11,946 bases of DNA. Source: Phycisphaeraceae bacterium (GTDB lineage: Bacteria; Planctomycetota; Phycisphaerae; Phycisphaerales; Phycisphaeraceae). Positions 6,050 through 11,946 of the stretch are shown piece by piece. A program made the position numbers and the translations under genes. The DNA is taken from positions 1 to 11,946 of the forward strand of contig JAESSU010000136.1 of NCBI GenBank assembly GCA_016763955.1. Reading direction: 5' to 3'. The notes beneath the pieces are model-generated. The model was not told where the DNA came from. It searched no databases and was given only the letters and a program-made list of their open reading frames with translations. Numbering within the stretch: the first letter of the stretch is position 1; the number at the start of each line of letters is the position of its first letter.

Positions 6050-7756
6050 ATGGGTTTAACGACAGCTTTATATACTGCAATGACAGGACTCAATGCCAAC
6101 TCAGGCGTGATTAATGTTGCAGGTAACAACATTGCAAACACCAACACGACGGGCTTTAAATCCTCTCGTGCGGACTTTGAAACACAGCTTTTAATGAATG
6201 TGGGCAACGGCTCAGCACCCACGGCTCAAAGTGGGGGCGTGAACCCCACGCAAATCGGTCTGGGGGTTAAATTCTCAGGTACGACCCATAATTTCAATGA
6301 TGGCACAATCAATCTCACAGGCATTAACTCCGATGTGGCGATCGAAGGGAACGGCTTTTTTGTCGTGGATTACGGCGGCAACCAGAAGTACACTCGCGCA
6401 GGCAACTTCGGCCTAGACTCTGACCAAAATTTCGTCGATGCCAACGGCGGACGTGTTCAAGGATACAGCATTGATGAGGAATACAACATTGTCTCAGGCG
6501 TGGTTGGCAATATCGAAATTCCAGTCGGGTCGCTCACCATTGCTGAACCCACAGGCAATATTAATTTTGCAGGGAACCTTAACAGCGGTGGTGAAGTTGC
6601 AACCCTAGGAACCATCGTCCAGTCTGACGCACTCTACGCAGATGCTGGCCAAGTGACACAGGCCAATGCCAATACGCTACTTCAAAGCTTGTTTAATGCA
6701 TCAGGGAGTCCGCTCTTTGTGGATGGCGATGTTTTAACGGTGACGGATGTCACCCGAGGCGGGGCAGCATTGCCGGAAAAGACGTTCCAAATTGGTGCAG
6801 CCAACACAACCGAGTCCGATGCTTTTGGCAGCACGGTACAAGACTTGTTGACGTTTTATGAAGACATCATGGGCATTGATACTTCTGTGAGTGGTGGAGC
6901 AACGATCGTCAACGGCCAGATCAATATTGAAGGCCATTTAGGCACCGTCAATGAACTGGCGATTACTTCTGACAATATGGTGCTTAATAAGGATACTAGT
7001 CCGACTCTACCATTTAATTTTTTACAAACACAGGAAGCTGATGGCGAGTCGGTTCGCACGACGTTTATTGCTTATAACAGTCTTGGGCAGGAAATGACTG
7101 TTGATCTGAACGTGGTCCTTGAAAGCAAGTCCAACGCAGGTTCGACGTGGCGATTCTACGTGCAAAGTGAAGATGATAGTGATCTGTCTCGTGTGCTAGG
7201 CAATGGCACAATTAAATTCGACACCAATGGCCGATTTCTCCTAGCAACCGGCACCGCCATCACCATGGACCTAGAGGGCACAGGGGCTTTGACACCTCAG
7301 AGTATTAATCTGCTCTTTGATGAACCCGCTGACTCACTGTCCGCTTTGGCAACCAATCAAAGTACCATCGCCTCCACCCAACAAGATGGCTCATCCATTG
7401 GCACGCTCGAAGACTTCTTCCTCACCGAAGATGGTGTCGTCCATGGCATCTTCTCCAACAGTATTACTCGAAATCTCGGGCAAGTGGTGTTGGCAAACTT
7501 TGTGAACCAAGATGGCCTTGTCGAAGAGGCAGGTAATCTCTACGACGTTACCTCCGCTAGTGGAACACCCATCCTAGGTGCCCCGGGAACCAGTGGCACG
7601 GGTAGAACCATCGGCCAAGCTTTGGAACTTAGTAACGTCGATTTGTCACAGGAATTTATCACCTTAATCAATGCCACCACCGGATACTCAGCGAACTCGC
7701 GTGTGTTTTCAACCAGTGATCAATTGATCCAAGAACTGCTTAACACCTTGACTTAA
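6050..7756 (+). CDS. flgE: Flagellar hook protein FlgE
   Basis: FlgE is the structural subunit of the hook, exported through the flagellar type III system and assembled under the FlgD cap. The 568-residue product begins with the conserved rod/hook N-terminal helix (LYTAMTGLNANSGVINVAGN, then NIANTNTTGFKSSRADFE). It ends with the matching C-terminal motif NVDLSQEFITLINATTGYSA and RVFSTSDQLIQELLNTL; the two helices pair in the D0 core. Between them lie the D1 strands (GNGFFVVDYGG and YTRAGNFGLD, about 100-125), an enlarged variable domain (about 150-325) and the D2-type block with TFIAYNSLGQEMTVDLNVVL. It is longer than the E. coli protein (402) because of the variable region. There are no cysteines, so the Cys-Lys lysinoalanine crosslink known in spirochaete hooks cannot form. 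A strong GAGGAGG (6034-6040) precedes the ATG by 9 bases. Confidence 0.96.
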   Translation: MGLTTALYTAMTGLNANSGVINVAGNNIANTNTTGFKSSRADFETQLLMNVGNGSAPTAQSGGVNPTQIGLGVKFSGTTHNFNDGTINLTGINSDVAIEGNGFFVVDYGGNQKYTRAGNFGLDSDQNFVDANGGRVQGYSIDEEYNIVSGVVGNIEIPVGSLTIAEPTGNINFAGNLNSGGEVATLGTIVQSDALYADAGQVTQANANTLLQSLFNASGSPLFVDGDVLTVTDVTRGGAALPEKTFQIGAANTTESDAFGSTVQDLLTFYEDIMGIDTSVSGGATIVNGQINIEGHLGTVNELAITSDNMVLNKDTSPTLPFNFLQTQEADGESVRTTFIAYNSLGQEMTVDLNVVLESKSNAGSTWRFYVQSEDDSDLSRVLGNGTIKFDTNGRFLLATGTAITMDLEGTGALTPQSINLLFDEPADSLSALATNQSTIASTQQDGSSIGTLEDFFLTEDGVVHGIFSNSITRNLGQVVLANFVNQDGLVEEAGNLYDVTSASGTPILGAPGTSGTGRTIGQALELSNVDLSQEFITLINATTGYSANSRVFSTSDQLIQELLNTLT

Positions 7757-7796
7757 TGAAAGGATTGTCCGGTTGGGGCGGTGAATTGCCCACGCC
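7757..7796 (+). promoter_or_regulatory. flgE-flbD spacer with an imperfect hairpin next to the start codon
   Basis: A purine run GAAAGGA (7758-7764) is the only Shine-Dalgarno-like sequence, but it is about 32 bases before the first flbD ATG. Between them, GGCGGTG (7777-7783) can pair with CACGCC (7791-7796) if one G is bulged, giving a 6-bp stem with loop AATTGCC and ending exactly at the ATG. Folding could bring the purine run closer to the start. The pairing is visible; any role is speculative. Confidence 0.25.
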
Positions 7797-8006
7797 ATGG
7801 ACACTGTCATGATCACGCTTACTCGACTTAATGGAAAACAGTTTGTTCTGAATGCGGAATTGATTCGTACGGTTGAATCGACCCCCGACACCATGGTGAC
7901 TTTGGTGAACGGCGATCATTTTATTGTCAAGGAACAAATGCCGGACGTAATCGATGCTGCCATCCGTTATGGGCAGACCTTACGGGGCTTGTTGCCACCT
8001 AGTTGA
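7797..8006 (+). CDS. flbD: Flagellar protein FlbD (SwrD-like)
   Basis: This small FlbD-family protein is found next to flgE in many flagellar operons. In Bacillus the homologue SwrD increases stator power for swarming; elsewhere its role is unclear. It is not the Caulobacter transcription factor also called FlbD. The 69-residue product has the family pattern ITLTRLNGKQFVLNAELIRT, TPDTMVTLVNGDHFIV and a C-terminal helix ending TLRGLLPPS. Family members usually begin at the Met-Ile of M-I-x-L-T-R-L-N-G, which would be the ATG at 7809. The ATG at 7797 adds four residues (MDTV) and is the earliest possible start, since TGA at 7782 closes the frame. Neither start has a clear ribosome binding site. 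It stands between flgE and motA, which fits a function at the hook/stator interface. Confidence 0.9.
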   Translation: MDTVMITLTRLNGKQFVLNAELIRTVESTPDTMVTLVNGDHFIVKEQMPDVIDAAIRYGQTLRGLLPPS

Positions 8007-8105
8007 CGATACAGATCATCTTGCGAGCCATAGGTTCAAGGATTTGACTTGAAACGACCGATAAATATTACACAAAGCGTTCAATTCGCGAGCTAGAGGT
8101 ACGTC
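8007..8105 (+). promoter_or_regulatory. flbD-motA spacer with overlapping promoter-like elements
   Basis: This 99-base gap has the best promoter-like signals in the window. ACCGATAA at 8057-8064 matches the sigma-28 -10 consensus GCCGATAA at 7 of 8 positions, though its -35 region (near 8038-8045) is poor. Overlapping it is a sigma-70-like pair: TTGACT at 8044-8049, a 16-base spacer, and TATTAC at 8066-8071. An inverted repeat TTCAAG/CTTGAA (8035-8040 and 8048-8053, 7-base loop) covers the upstream part and could be an operator. AGAGGT at 8095-8100 is the motA ribosome binding site. A separate promoter for motAB would agree with the late, sigma-28-dependent motAB of enterobacteria. All functional readings are inference. 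Confidence 0.4.
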
Positions 8106-8882
8106 ATGAACATTGGGACACTATTTGGATTACTCGGTACATGGGCTCTGGTCTTCTGGGCCATGATGTCCGGTGGAGAGATCGCAATTTTTATCGATGT
8201 CCCCAGTATCATCATGGTCATCGGCGGCACCTTCACGATCATGTTCTTATGCTTTCCTGTGAGTAATGTTAAATCAGTGATAAAAGTCATTATGATTGGC
8301 TTTCGACCTGAGAGCACAAATATTCAAAAGCTCATCGAAGACATGGTGGGCTTTGCAGAAATCGCTCGCCGGGATGGCATCCTGTCATTAGAAGGCGCGA
8401 CCAAAGATATTGATGATCCGTTTATCGTCAGTGGCATTCAAATGGCGGTCGATGGTACGGATCCTGAACTCATCGAACAGATCATGCAAACGGAGTTAGA
8501 TAACGTGGCGGATCGCCATGCACTGGGCAAGGGACTTCTGGACGCGATGGGTAAGTACGGCCCGGCTTTTGGCATGATTGGTACCTTAGTGGGGTTGGTC
8601 ATCATGCTTCAAAATATGGGTGATCCATCGAAGCTGGGCCCTGGTATGGCCGTTGCTCTGATCACGACGTTTTATGGTGCCTTAATTGCCAATGCGTTTG
8701 CTTTGCCCTTAGGTGACCGTCTGACATTTCGTTCAGCTGAAGAAATGATGTACAAGACCATCATCATCAAAGGCGTGATGGCGATTCAAAGTGGTGATAA
8801 CCCCCGAATTGTGGAACAGAAACTCAAGACCTACTTGCCCCCAGATCAAGCGGCAGCAATGACTATCGATGAGGCGGCGTAA
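8106..8882 (+). CDS. motA: Flagellar stator protein MotA
   Basis: MotA is the membrane subunit of the stator, a pentamer around a MotB dimer that turns ion flow into torque on FliG. The 258 residues carry four membrane segments at about 3-22, 29-52, 150-172 and 180-202. The cytoplasmic loop between the second and third holds ARRDGILSLE; Arg88 and Glu96 correspond to the torque residues R90 and E98 of E. coli MotA by alignment from memory. Pro153 (KYGPAFGMIG) and Pro201 (FALPLGDRL) match the two conserved prolines at the channel ends. Length is close to the short PomA-like form (about 255) rather than the 295-residue E. coli protein. AGAGGT is 5 bases before the ATG. It is followed 26 bases later by motB, with which it certainly acts. 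Confidence 0.96.
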   Translation: MNIGTLFGLLGTWALVFWAMMSGGEIAIFIDVPSIIMVIGGTFTIMFLCFPVSNVKSVIKVIMIGFRPESTNIQKLIEDMVGFAEIARRDGILSLEGATKDIDDPFIVSGIQMAVDGTDPELIEQIMQTELDNVADRHALGKGLLDAMGKYGPAFGMIGTLVGLVIMLQNMGDPSKLGPGMAVALITTFYGALIANAFALPLGDRLTFRSAEEMMYKTIIIKGVMAIQSGDNPRIVEQKLKTYLPPDQAAAMTIDEAA

Positions 8883-8908
8883 TCGTCTTGTGTAAAGTGG
8901 TATAAATC

Positions 8909-9649
8909 ATGGCTAAGGACAAATGTAATTGCCCACCCGAAGGTGCTCCAGAATGGTTAGTGACCTACGGCGATATGATGACGCTGCTACTGTGCTTCTT
9001 CGTTATTTTGGTCTCTCTATCAGAGCTCAAAAAAGAAGACGAGTACCGAGCGGTGGTCGAGGCCGTGCAAAAAGCCTTTGGCATGAAGGGCGGCGGCGGT
9101 GCGATGCCCACACAGGAAAACCCTGAAATGAGCCTCATCGAGCGTCTTGATGAAGTCAATTTGCAACACAAAAAAGAAACTGAGCATTCCAATGCAGATG
9201 ATCCGGGAATCGAAGGTCGGGAACGTGAAGTGACGCGCGTGCGTGATGGCCAGAAGTTCGCAGTGGGCGGGCGCATTACATTTGAGCCCGGTGAATCTCA
9301 GTTAACATCTTTGGCCAAACGTAGTTTACGCTCCGCCGCAGCAGAGTTTCGTGGTAATAACACCAAAATTGAACTCACCGGACATGCCGCATCACGGGAA
9401 ATTTCAGTGAATTCGCAGTACAAAGACCTGTGGACGCTGAGTTTTGCCCGGGCCAAAGCCGTGATGGATTACCTAGTCAGTGAAGAGGTGGGCATTCGCT
9501 CTGAGCGGATTCGATTGGTTGCCAATGCAAATTACGAGCCGGTGAAAAAGAAAGTTTTTGGCTGGGCACAGCTTGAACCTAATCGCCGAGTAGAAATTTA
9601 TGTGATTGAAGCACTGATTTCGGACTTTGATCGAGCCGAATCAGAATAG
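8909..9649 (+). CDS. motB: Flagellar stator protein MotB (PomB-like N-terminus)
   Basis: MotB forms the ion channel with MotA and anchors it to peptidoglycan. The 246 residues contain one membrane segment (about 17-40) starting TYGDMMTLLLCFFVILVSLS, with the ion-binding aspartate at residue 22. This form resembles the PomB and spirochaete/Firmicutes proteins, but the coupling ion cannot be decided from sequence by eye. A linker and plug region (about 42-115) follow, then an OmpA-like domain (about 125-240) with ITFEPGESQLT, the helix LSFARAKAVMDYL (Arg181) and NRRVEIYV. The usual GHTD motif reads GHAASR at 158-163, so the aspartate expected to touch the diaminopimelate of peptidoglycan is alanine. 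A CNC pair near the N-terminus is seen in related proteins. Start ATG 8909 has a weak AAAGTGG upstream. Confidence 0.95.
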   Translation: MAKDKCNCPPEGAPEWLVTYGDMMTLLLCFFVILVSLSELKKEDEYRAVVEAVQKAFGMKGGGGAMPTQENPEMSLIERLDEVNLQHKKETEHSNADDPGIEGREREVTRVRDGQKFAVGGRITFEPGESQLTSLAKRSLRSAAAEFRGNNTKIELTGHAASREISVNSQYKDLWTLSFARAKAVMDYLVSEEVGIRSERIRLVANANYEPVKKKVFGWAQLEPNRRVEIYVIEALISDFDRAESE

Positions 9650-9841
9650 TACACGCCTCGTCAATGACCTTGTCCTGTTGCTTGTGTACGCGACATGTTG
9701 TTTAGGACTCCAAAGTGTTTTGGGCGCGGACAAAATAATACCCGATGGGTATACACGCCGGTTTTGAATGTGATAACCACGATTCGGACATGGTATACGA
9801 ATGAACAAAGACGCTTAGTTGTCTAAGCAAGGTGAATAATC
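9650..9841 (+). promoter_or_regulatory. motB-fliL spacer with inverted repeats and a hairpin against the fliL ribosome site
   Basis: This is the longest non-coding stretch in the window (191-192 bases). I see no short coding frame in it that I would call. It contains a perfect 6-bp inverted repeat ATACCC-GAT-GGGTAT (9738-9752). A second perfect hairpin, GCTTAG-TTGT-CTAAGC (9813-9828), is directly followed by the fliL Shine-Dalgarno AAGGTG (9829-9834). TACACGCC occurs twice (9650-9657 and 9752-9759), and GTACAC/GTGTAC (9649-9654 and 9684-9689) form a wide inverted repeat. No convincing -35/-10 pair at normal spacing was found, and no T-run follows either hairpin. It may hold an operator or RNA-level control of fliL; this is inference. 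Confidence 0.4.
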
Positions 9842-10366
9842 ATGGCAGAAGCCCAACAAGATGATCAAGAAAAAACAAAAAGTAAGATGCCACTCAAAGC
9901 GGTCATCGTTGTCGCAGCCATTTTGATGATTGAGGGGCTTGGTATTTCCGCAGCCTTTATGTTTGCAGGTAAGCCCTCGCCGGTTCAAGCGGACGCGGCA
10001 GCTGTCGATGCTGAAGCATTGGGCAATCAACTGGTCGAAGAAATGGTGGTCTCTGAGAAGTTTCCCAACTCTAAAATGGGACGAACCTATCTTTATGATA
10101 CGGAAGTCTACATCCTGATTCGGCGTAAACACCGCGATCAAGTGATGCAGCGGATGGAAAACATGAGCGTGCGTGTCTCTTCAGAAATTGGCATCATTTT
10201 CCGTAGTATTGATCCGTTGATGTTAGAAGAGCCCACACTGGCAACGTTGCGTCGGCAAATCAAAGCCAAGATGGACGCTATGTTTGGTAAGGATGCTCAG
10301 TCGGGTAAACCGCTGGTTGAAGAAGTTTTAATTCGAAAATGTACACGTTTTCGTGCAGATTATTAA
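9842..10366 (+). CDS. fliL: Flagellar basal-body-associated protein FliL
   Basis: FliL is a single-pass membrane protein that forms a ring around the stator and supports its assembly and torque, especially under load. The 174-residue product has a short charged cytoplasmic start, one membrane segment (about 17-43, beginning PLKAVIVVAAILMIEG), and a periplasmic stomatin-like domain. Recognisable stretches are YLYDTEVYILIRRKHRDQV, VRVSSEIGIIFRSIDPLML, TLATLRRQIKAKMDAMFG and the C-terminal EEVLIRKCTRFRADY, the usual FliL ending pattern of a strand and a short tail. Length is typical (about 150-180). AAGGTG (9829-9834) stands 7 bases before the ATG and directly follows a stem-loop. Placement after motB matches its function with the stator. 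Confidence 0.9.
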   Translation: MAEAQQDDQEKTKSKMPLKAVIVVAAILMIEGLGISAAFMFAGKPSPVQADAAAVDAEALGNQLVEEMVVSEKFPNSKMGRTYLYDTEVYILIRRKHRDQVMQRMENMSVRVSSEIGIIFRSIDPLMLEEPTLATLRRQIKAKMDAMFGKDAQSGKPLVEEVLIRKCTRFRADY

Positions 10367-10413
10367 GTTGGGCAAGACACATTGGTCAAACCCTGTTAAT
10401 GTAAGCAATAACG

Positions 10414-10866
10414 ATGGTAAATGAAGATCCACAATCTCAGCTTGACGATGAACAAACGCGGCAGGAAGCTGCAAATGTTGTTCAAAATGCATTAGACGAA
10501 GCCAGTGATTCAGTCACGGCTTTGCAAGATGTTGCAGCTGCTGCGTTGGGCGACGGGGATATCCCCGGCTCACTGATGGACGCACCTAATGCCCCTGAGG
10601 GGATTGACATGTTGCGTGATGTGGATTTGCATGTTGCCATCGAACTCGGTCGCACGGACATGCTCGTTGAGGATGTGCTTAAGATTGATGAAGGCTCGGT
10701 GATCGAGCTGGATAAATTAGCCGGTGACCCGGTGGATGTGTATGTAAACGATAGACTGGTCGCTCGCGGCGAGGTGTTGGTTTTGAATGATAACTTCTGT
10801 ATTCGCGTGAGTGAAATTGTCGCGAATTTAGAAGACGAAACCAACCAAGCTGCTAAGACCAGTTGA
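10414..10866 (+). CDS. fliN: Flagellar motor switch protein FliN
   Basis: FliN forms the lower part of the C-ring, binds FliH to dock the export ATPase, and takes part in switching. The 150-residue product has an acidic, Ala/Gln/Asp-rich N-terminal extension (about 1-62) and then one SpoA domain (about 64-140). Typical FliN sequence is seen there: [58 protein letters not shown]. It is slightly longer than E. coli FliN (137). There is no CheC/CheX-type phosphatase domain, so it is FliN rather than FliY, and it is too short for FliM. FliM would normally precede it, but fliL is directly upstream. The ATG at 10414 lacks a good Shine-Dalgarno sequence; only TAAG is present at about 8-12 bases. Confidence 0.93.
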   Translation: MVNEDPQSQLDDEQTRQEAANVVQNALDEASDSVTALQDVAAAALGDGDIPGSLMDAPNAPEGIDMLRDVDLHVAIELGRTDMLVEDVLKIDEGSVIELDKLAGDPVDVYVNDRLVARGEVLVLNDNFCIRVSEIVANLEDETNQAAKTS

Positions 10867-10933
10867 TAAGATAGTCGATTGCGATGGCGGAGCCATTGCA
10901 TGCAAGTGCCCAGTGCTTGCGAGAAAGGCCAGG
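10867..10933 (+). promoter_or_regulatory. fliN-fliO spacer with two tandem triloop hairpins
   Basis: Two compact hairpins sit side by side. The first pairs GCGATGGC (10881-10888) with GCCATTGC (10892-10899) around loop GGA, with one G-U pair; a flanking T-A pair extends it. The second pairs GCAAGTGC (10902-10909) with GTGCTTGC (10913-10920) around loop CCA, with two G-U pairs. G-U pairs keep both foldable only as the + strand RNA, which hints at an RNA element. A short GGCC/GGCC pair (10927-10930, 10936-10939) then covers the fliO start. There is no T-tract, so these are not classic terminators. They might set fliO translation or mRNA processing. Confidence 0.4.
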
Positions 10934-11946
10934 ATGGCCATGCCTAGGATTAGGTTTCATCTTGTGGATGTTATTGCATTGCTGTGGATCGTCACAGTGG
11001 CAAGCACTGTCACATCGGCGCAGTCGGGTTCTCCTACTAGCGTTATTTCTTCTCAAGTGAATTTGCGAACGCCACGCACGACGTTGTTAGCTCAAGTTTC
11101 AGACACTGAATCACGTCCGCTTTCTTCGCCATCTAAATCTCAAACATCCCGTTCTTCGCAAAAGAATTCAGTCACATCCAAGCAGCAGGTCCTCAGTGAA
11201 GACCCGCTTAAACGGCTCGCTGAGCGTTTGTCTGCTCAGGCGTTAGAGGATCAGAAAAAAATCGATGCCAGACCAAAGGCTTCTCAAAGCAGTCGTTTAG
11301 ATTCCAAGCCGATTCCCATGTATCAACCCGCAAAGAGCACCCCCACAGACAATGAAGTCCGCAGTAAAGAATTGCTTTTATCACATCCATCGGAACATAA
11401 GCCCCTTGGCACGCCCGGGCAAAGCGGTGTTCCAGAGAGTCCGACTTTAGGCAGTGAAGATACGTCGTTGGGTTTAGGGTCTGACTCCAGTGCATGGGTG
11501 CTTAAAACAATCACTTCATTGGGCGTGGTCATTGGTTTGATTCTTGCCCTGCGGATGGGGATCAACAAGCTTTCAGGTCGTCCGGCGATGGGCAGCCGCA
11601 GCGGAATCGTTGAAGTGCTTAGCCGCACTTCGATCTCGCCACGGAATCAAGTTTTGTTGCTTCGTTTGGGACAGCGAATTATCGTTGTCAGCGAAGGGCC
11701 CGCAGGCGTGCGAACGTTAGCGAACTTGGATGATCCTGATGAAGTTGCGCAGTTACTTGCGACGGTTAGTTCGTCTCGCCCGGGGAGCATTACACAGAGT
11801 TTTAATCAGCTATTAAATCGTGCGGGGAGCGAAATGGACAATCCTCGGAGTTTTGCTCAGGAGCATGGGACAGATAATGATGAACATGCTGTTGATCGCA
11901 CGCGCGATGAGCTTTCGGGCTTGCTTTCAAAAATCAAATCGATGAA
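10934..11946 (+). CDS. fliO: Flagellar export assembly protein FliO (3' end outside window)
   Basis: FliO helps assemble the FliP/FliQ/FliR export gate in the basal body membrane. The frame is open from ATG 10934 to the window edge, giving 337 residues so far. It begins with a signal-peptide-like segment (basic PRIRFH, hydrophobic VDVIALLWIVTVAST, possible cleavage after about residue 29). A Ser/Lys/Gln-rich low-complexity linker follows (about 30-185), then a membrane helix (VLKTITSLGVVIGLILALRM, from residue 189) and the FliO cytoplasmic domain: VEVLSRTSISPRNQVLLLRL, then IIVVSEG and DDPDEVAQLL. E. coli FliO is only about 120 residues; the long periplasmic linker and signal peptide resemble the larger FliO/FliZ of other phyla. 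ATG 10940 in the same frame is another possible start. Only a weak AAAGG (10924-10928) precedes 10934. The stop lies beyond the window, where fliP would be expected. Confidence 0.87.
   Translation, partial: MAMPRIRFHLVDVIALLWIVTVASTVTSAQSGSPTSVISSQVNLRTPRTTLLAQVSDTESRPLSSPSKSQTSRSSQKNSVTSKQQVLSEDPLKRLAERLSAQALEDQKKIDARPKASQSSRLDSKPIPMYQPAKSTPTDNEVRSKELLLSHPSEHKPLGTPGQSGVPESPTLGSEDTSLGLGSDSSAWVLKTITSLGVVIGLILALRMGINKLSGRPAMGSRSGIVEVLSRTSISPRNQVLLLRLGQRIIVVSEGPAGVRTLANLDDPDEVAQLLATVSSSRPGSITQSFNQLLNRAGSEMDNPRSFAQEHGTDNDEHAVDRTRDELSGLLSKIKSM

Noticed and set aside
7797..8006. Naming this gene as the FlbD transcription activator of Caulobacter
   Set aside because: At 69 residues it has no AAA+ or DNA-binding domain; it belongs to the unrelated small FlbD/SwrD family.
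9711..9748. CAAAGTGT with CCCGATGG as a sigma-28 promoter before fliL
   Set aside because: Spacing is about 22 bases instead of 11, and the -10 matches only 5 of 8.
10482..10901. A 139-residue minus-strand open frame over fliN
   Set aside because: Ser/Thr-rich shadow of the conserved SpoA-coding sequence; no domain, no operon context on that strand.
10881..10920. fliN-fliO hairpins as a rho-independent terminator
   Set aside because: No T-run follows either stem, and fliO continues the operon on the same strand immediately downstream.
269..11420. Several TGGCAC sequences that could be sigma-54 -24 elements (for example near 269, 6302, 7204 and 11407)
   Set aside because: All lie inside genes, and none has a TTGC-type -12 element at the required spacing.

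Overview
The window is one long run of flagellar genes, all on the + strand: fliG (3' end only), fliH, fliI, fliJ, a motE/ylxF-like gene, fliK, flgD, an unrecognised 103-residue gene, flgE, flbD, motA, motB, fliL, fliN and fliO (cut by the right edge). No mobile element, RNA gene, CRISPR array or convincing intrinsic terminator is visible. Nothing credible is encoded on the minus strand; the antisense open frames lie inside the flagellar genes.

Organism: a motile bacterium with roughly balanced base composition. The gene order (fliG-H-I-J-motE/ylxF-K-flgD-small ORF-flgE-flbD-motA-motB-fliL-...-fliO) is the fla-operon order known from Firmicutes and Spirochaetes, with motAB between flbD and fliL as in spirochaetes. 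MotB is PomB-like at its N-terminus, FliO starts with a signal-peptide-like segment, and several genes lack clear Shine-Dalgarno sequences. I favour a planctomycete or another deep-branching diderm lineage, but this is a low-confidence inference without a database search.

Layout: positions 1-5257 hold the rotor protein FliG, the export ATPase set FliH/FliI/FliJ, the MotE-like membrane/coiled-coil protein and the hook-length ruler FliK. Positions 5278-7756 hold hook assembly: FlgD cap, a small unknown protein and FlgE hook protein. Positions 7797-10366 hold FlbD, the stator proteins MotA and MotB, and the stator-associated FliL. Positions 10414-11946 hold the C-ring protein FliN and the export-gate assembly factor FliO. 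Many junctions overlap or are short (fliH/fliI and fliJ/motE-like overlap by 4 bases), which suggests co-transcription and translational coupling. The larger gaps are before motA (99 nt) and fliL (191 nt). With the shorter fliI-fliJ gap (46 nt) and fliN-fliO gap (67 nt), they carry the only regulatory-looking sequence.

Points worth a second look: the uncharacterised gene between flgD and flgE; the absence of fliM from its usual place between fliL and fliN; a MotB whose OmpA-like domain has Ala in place of the usual peptidoglycan-contacting Asp; a shared CCGATAAA element (similar to the sigma-28 -10 element) before fliJ and motA; and compact hairpins just before fliL and fliO. I found no clearly new biological system. 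This is mainly a well-conserved flagellar operon with a few lineage-specific parts.
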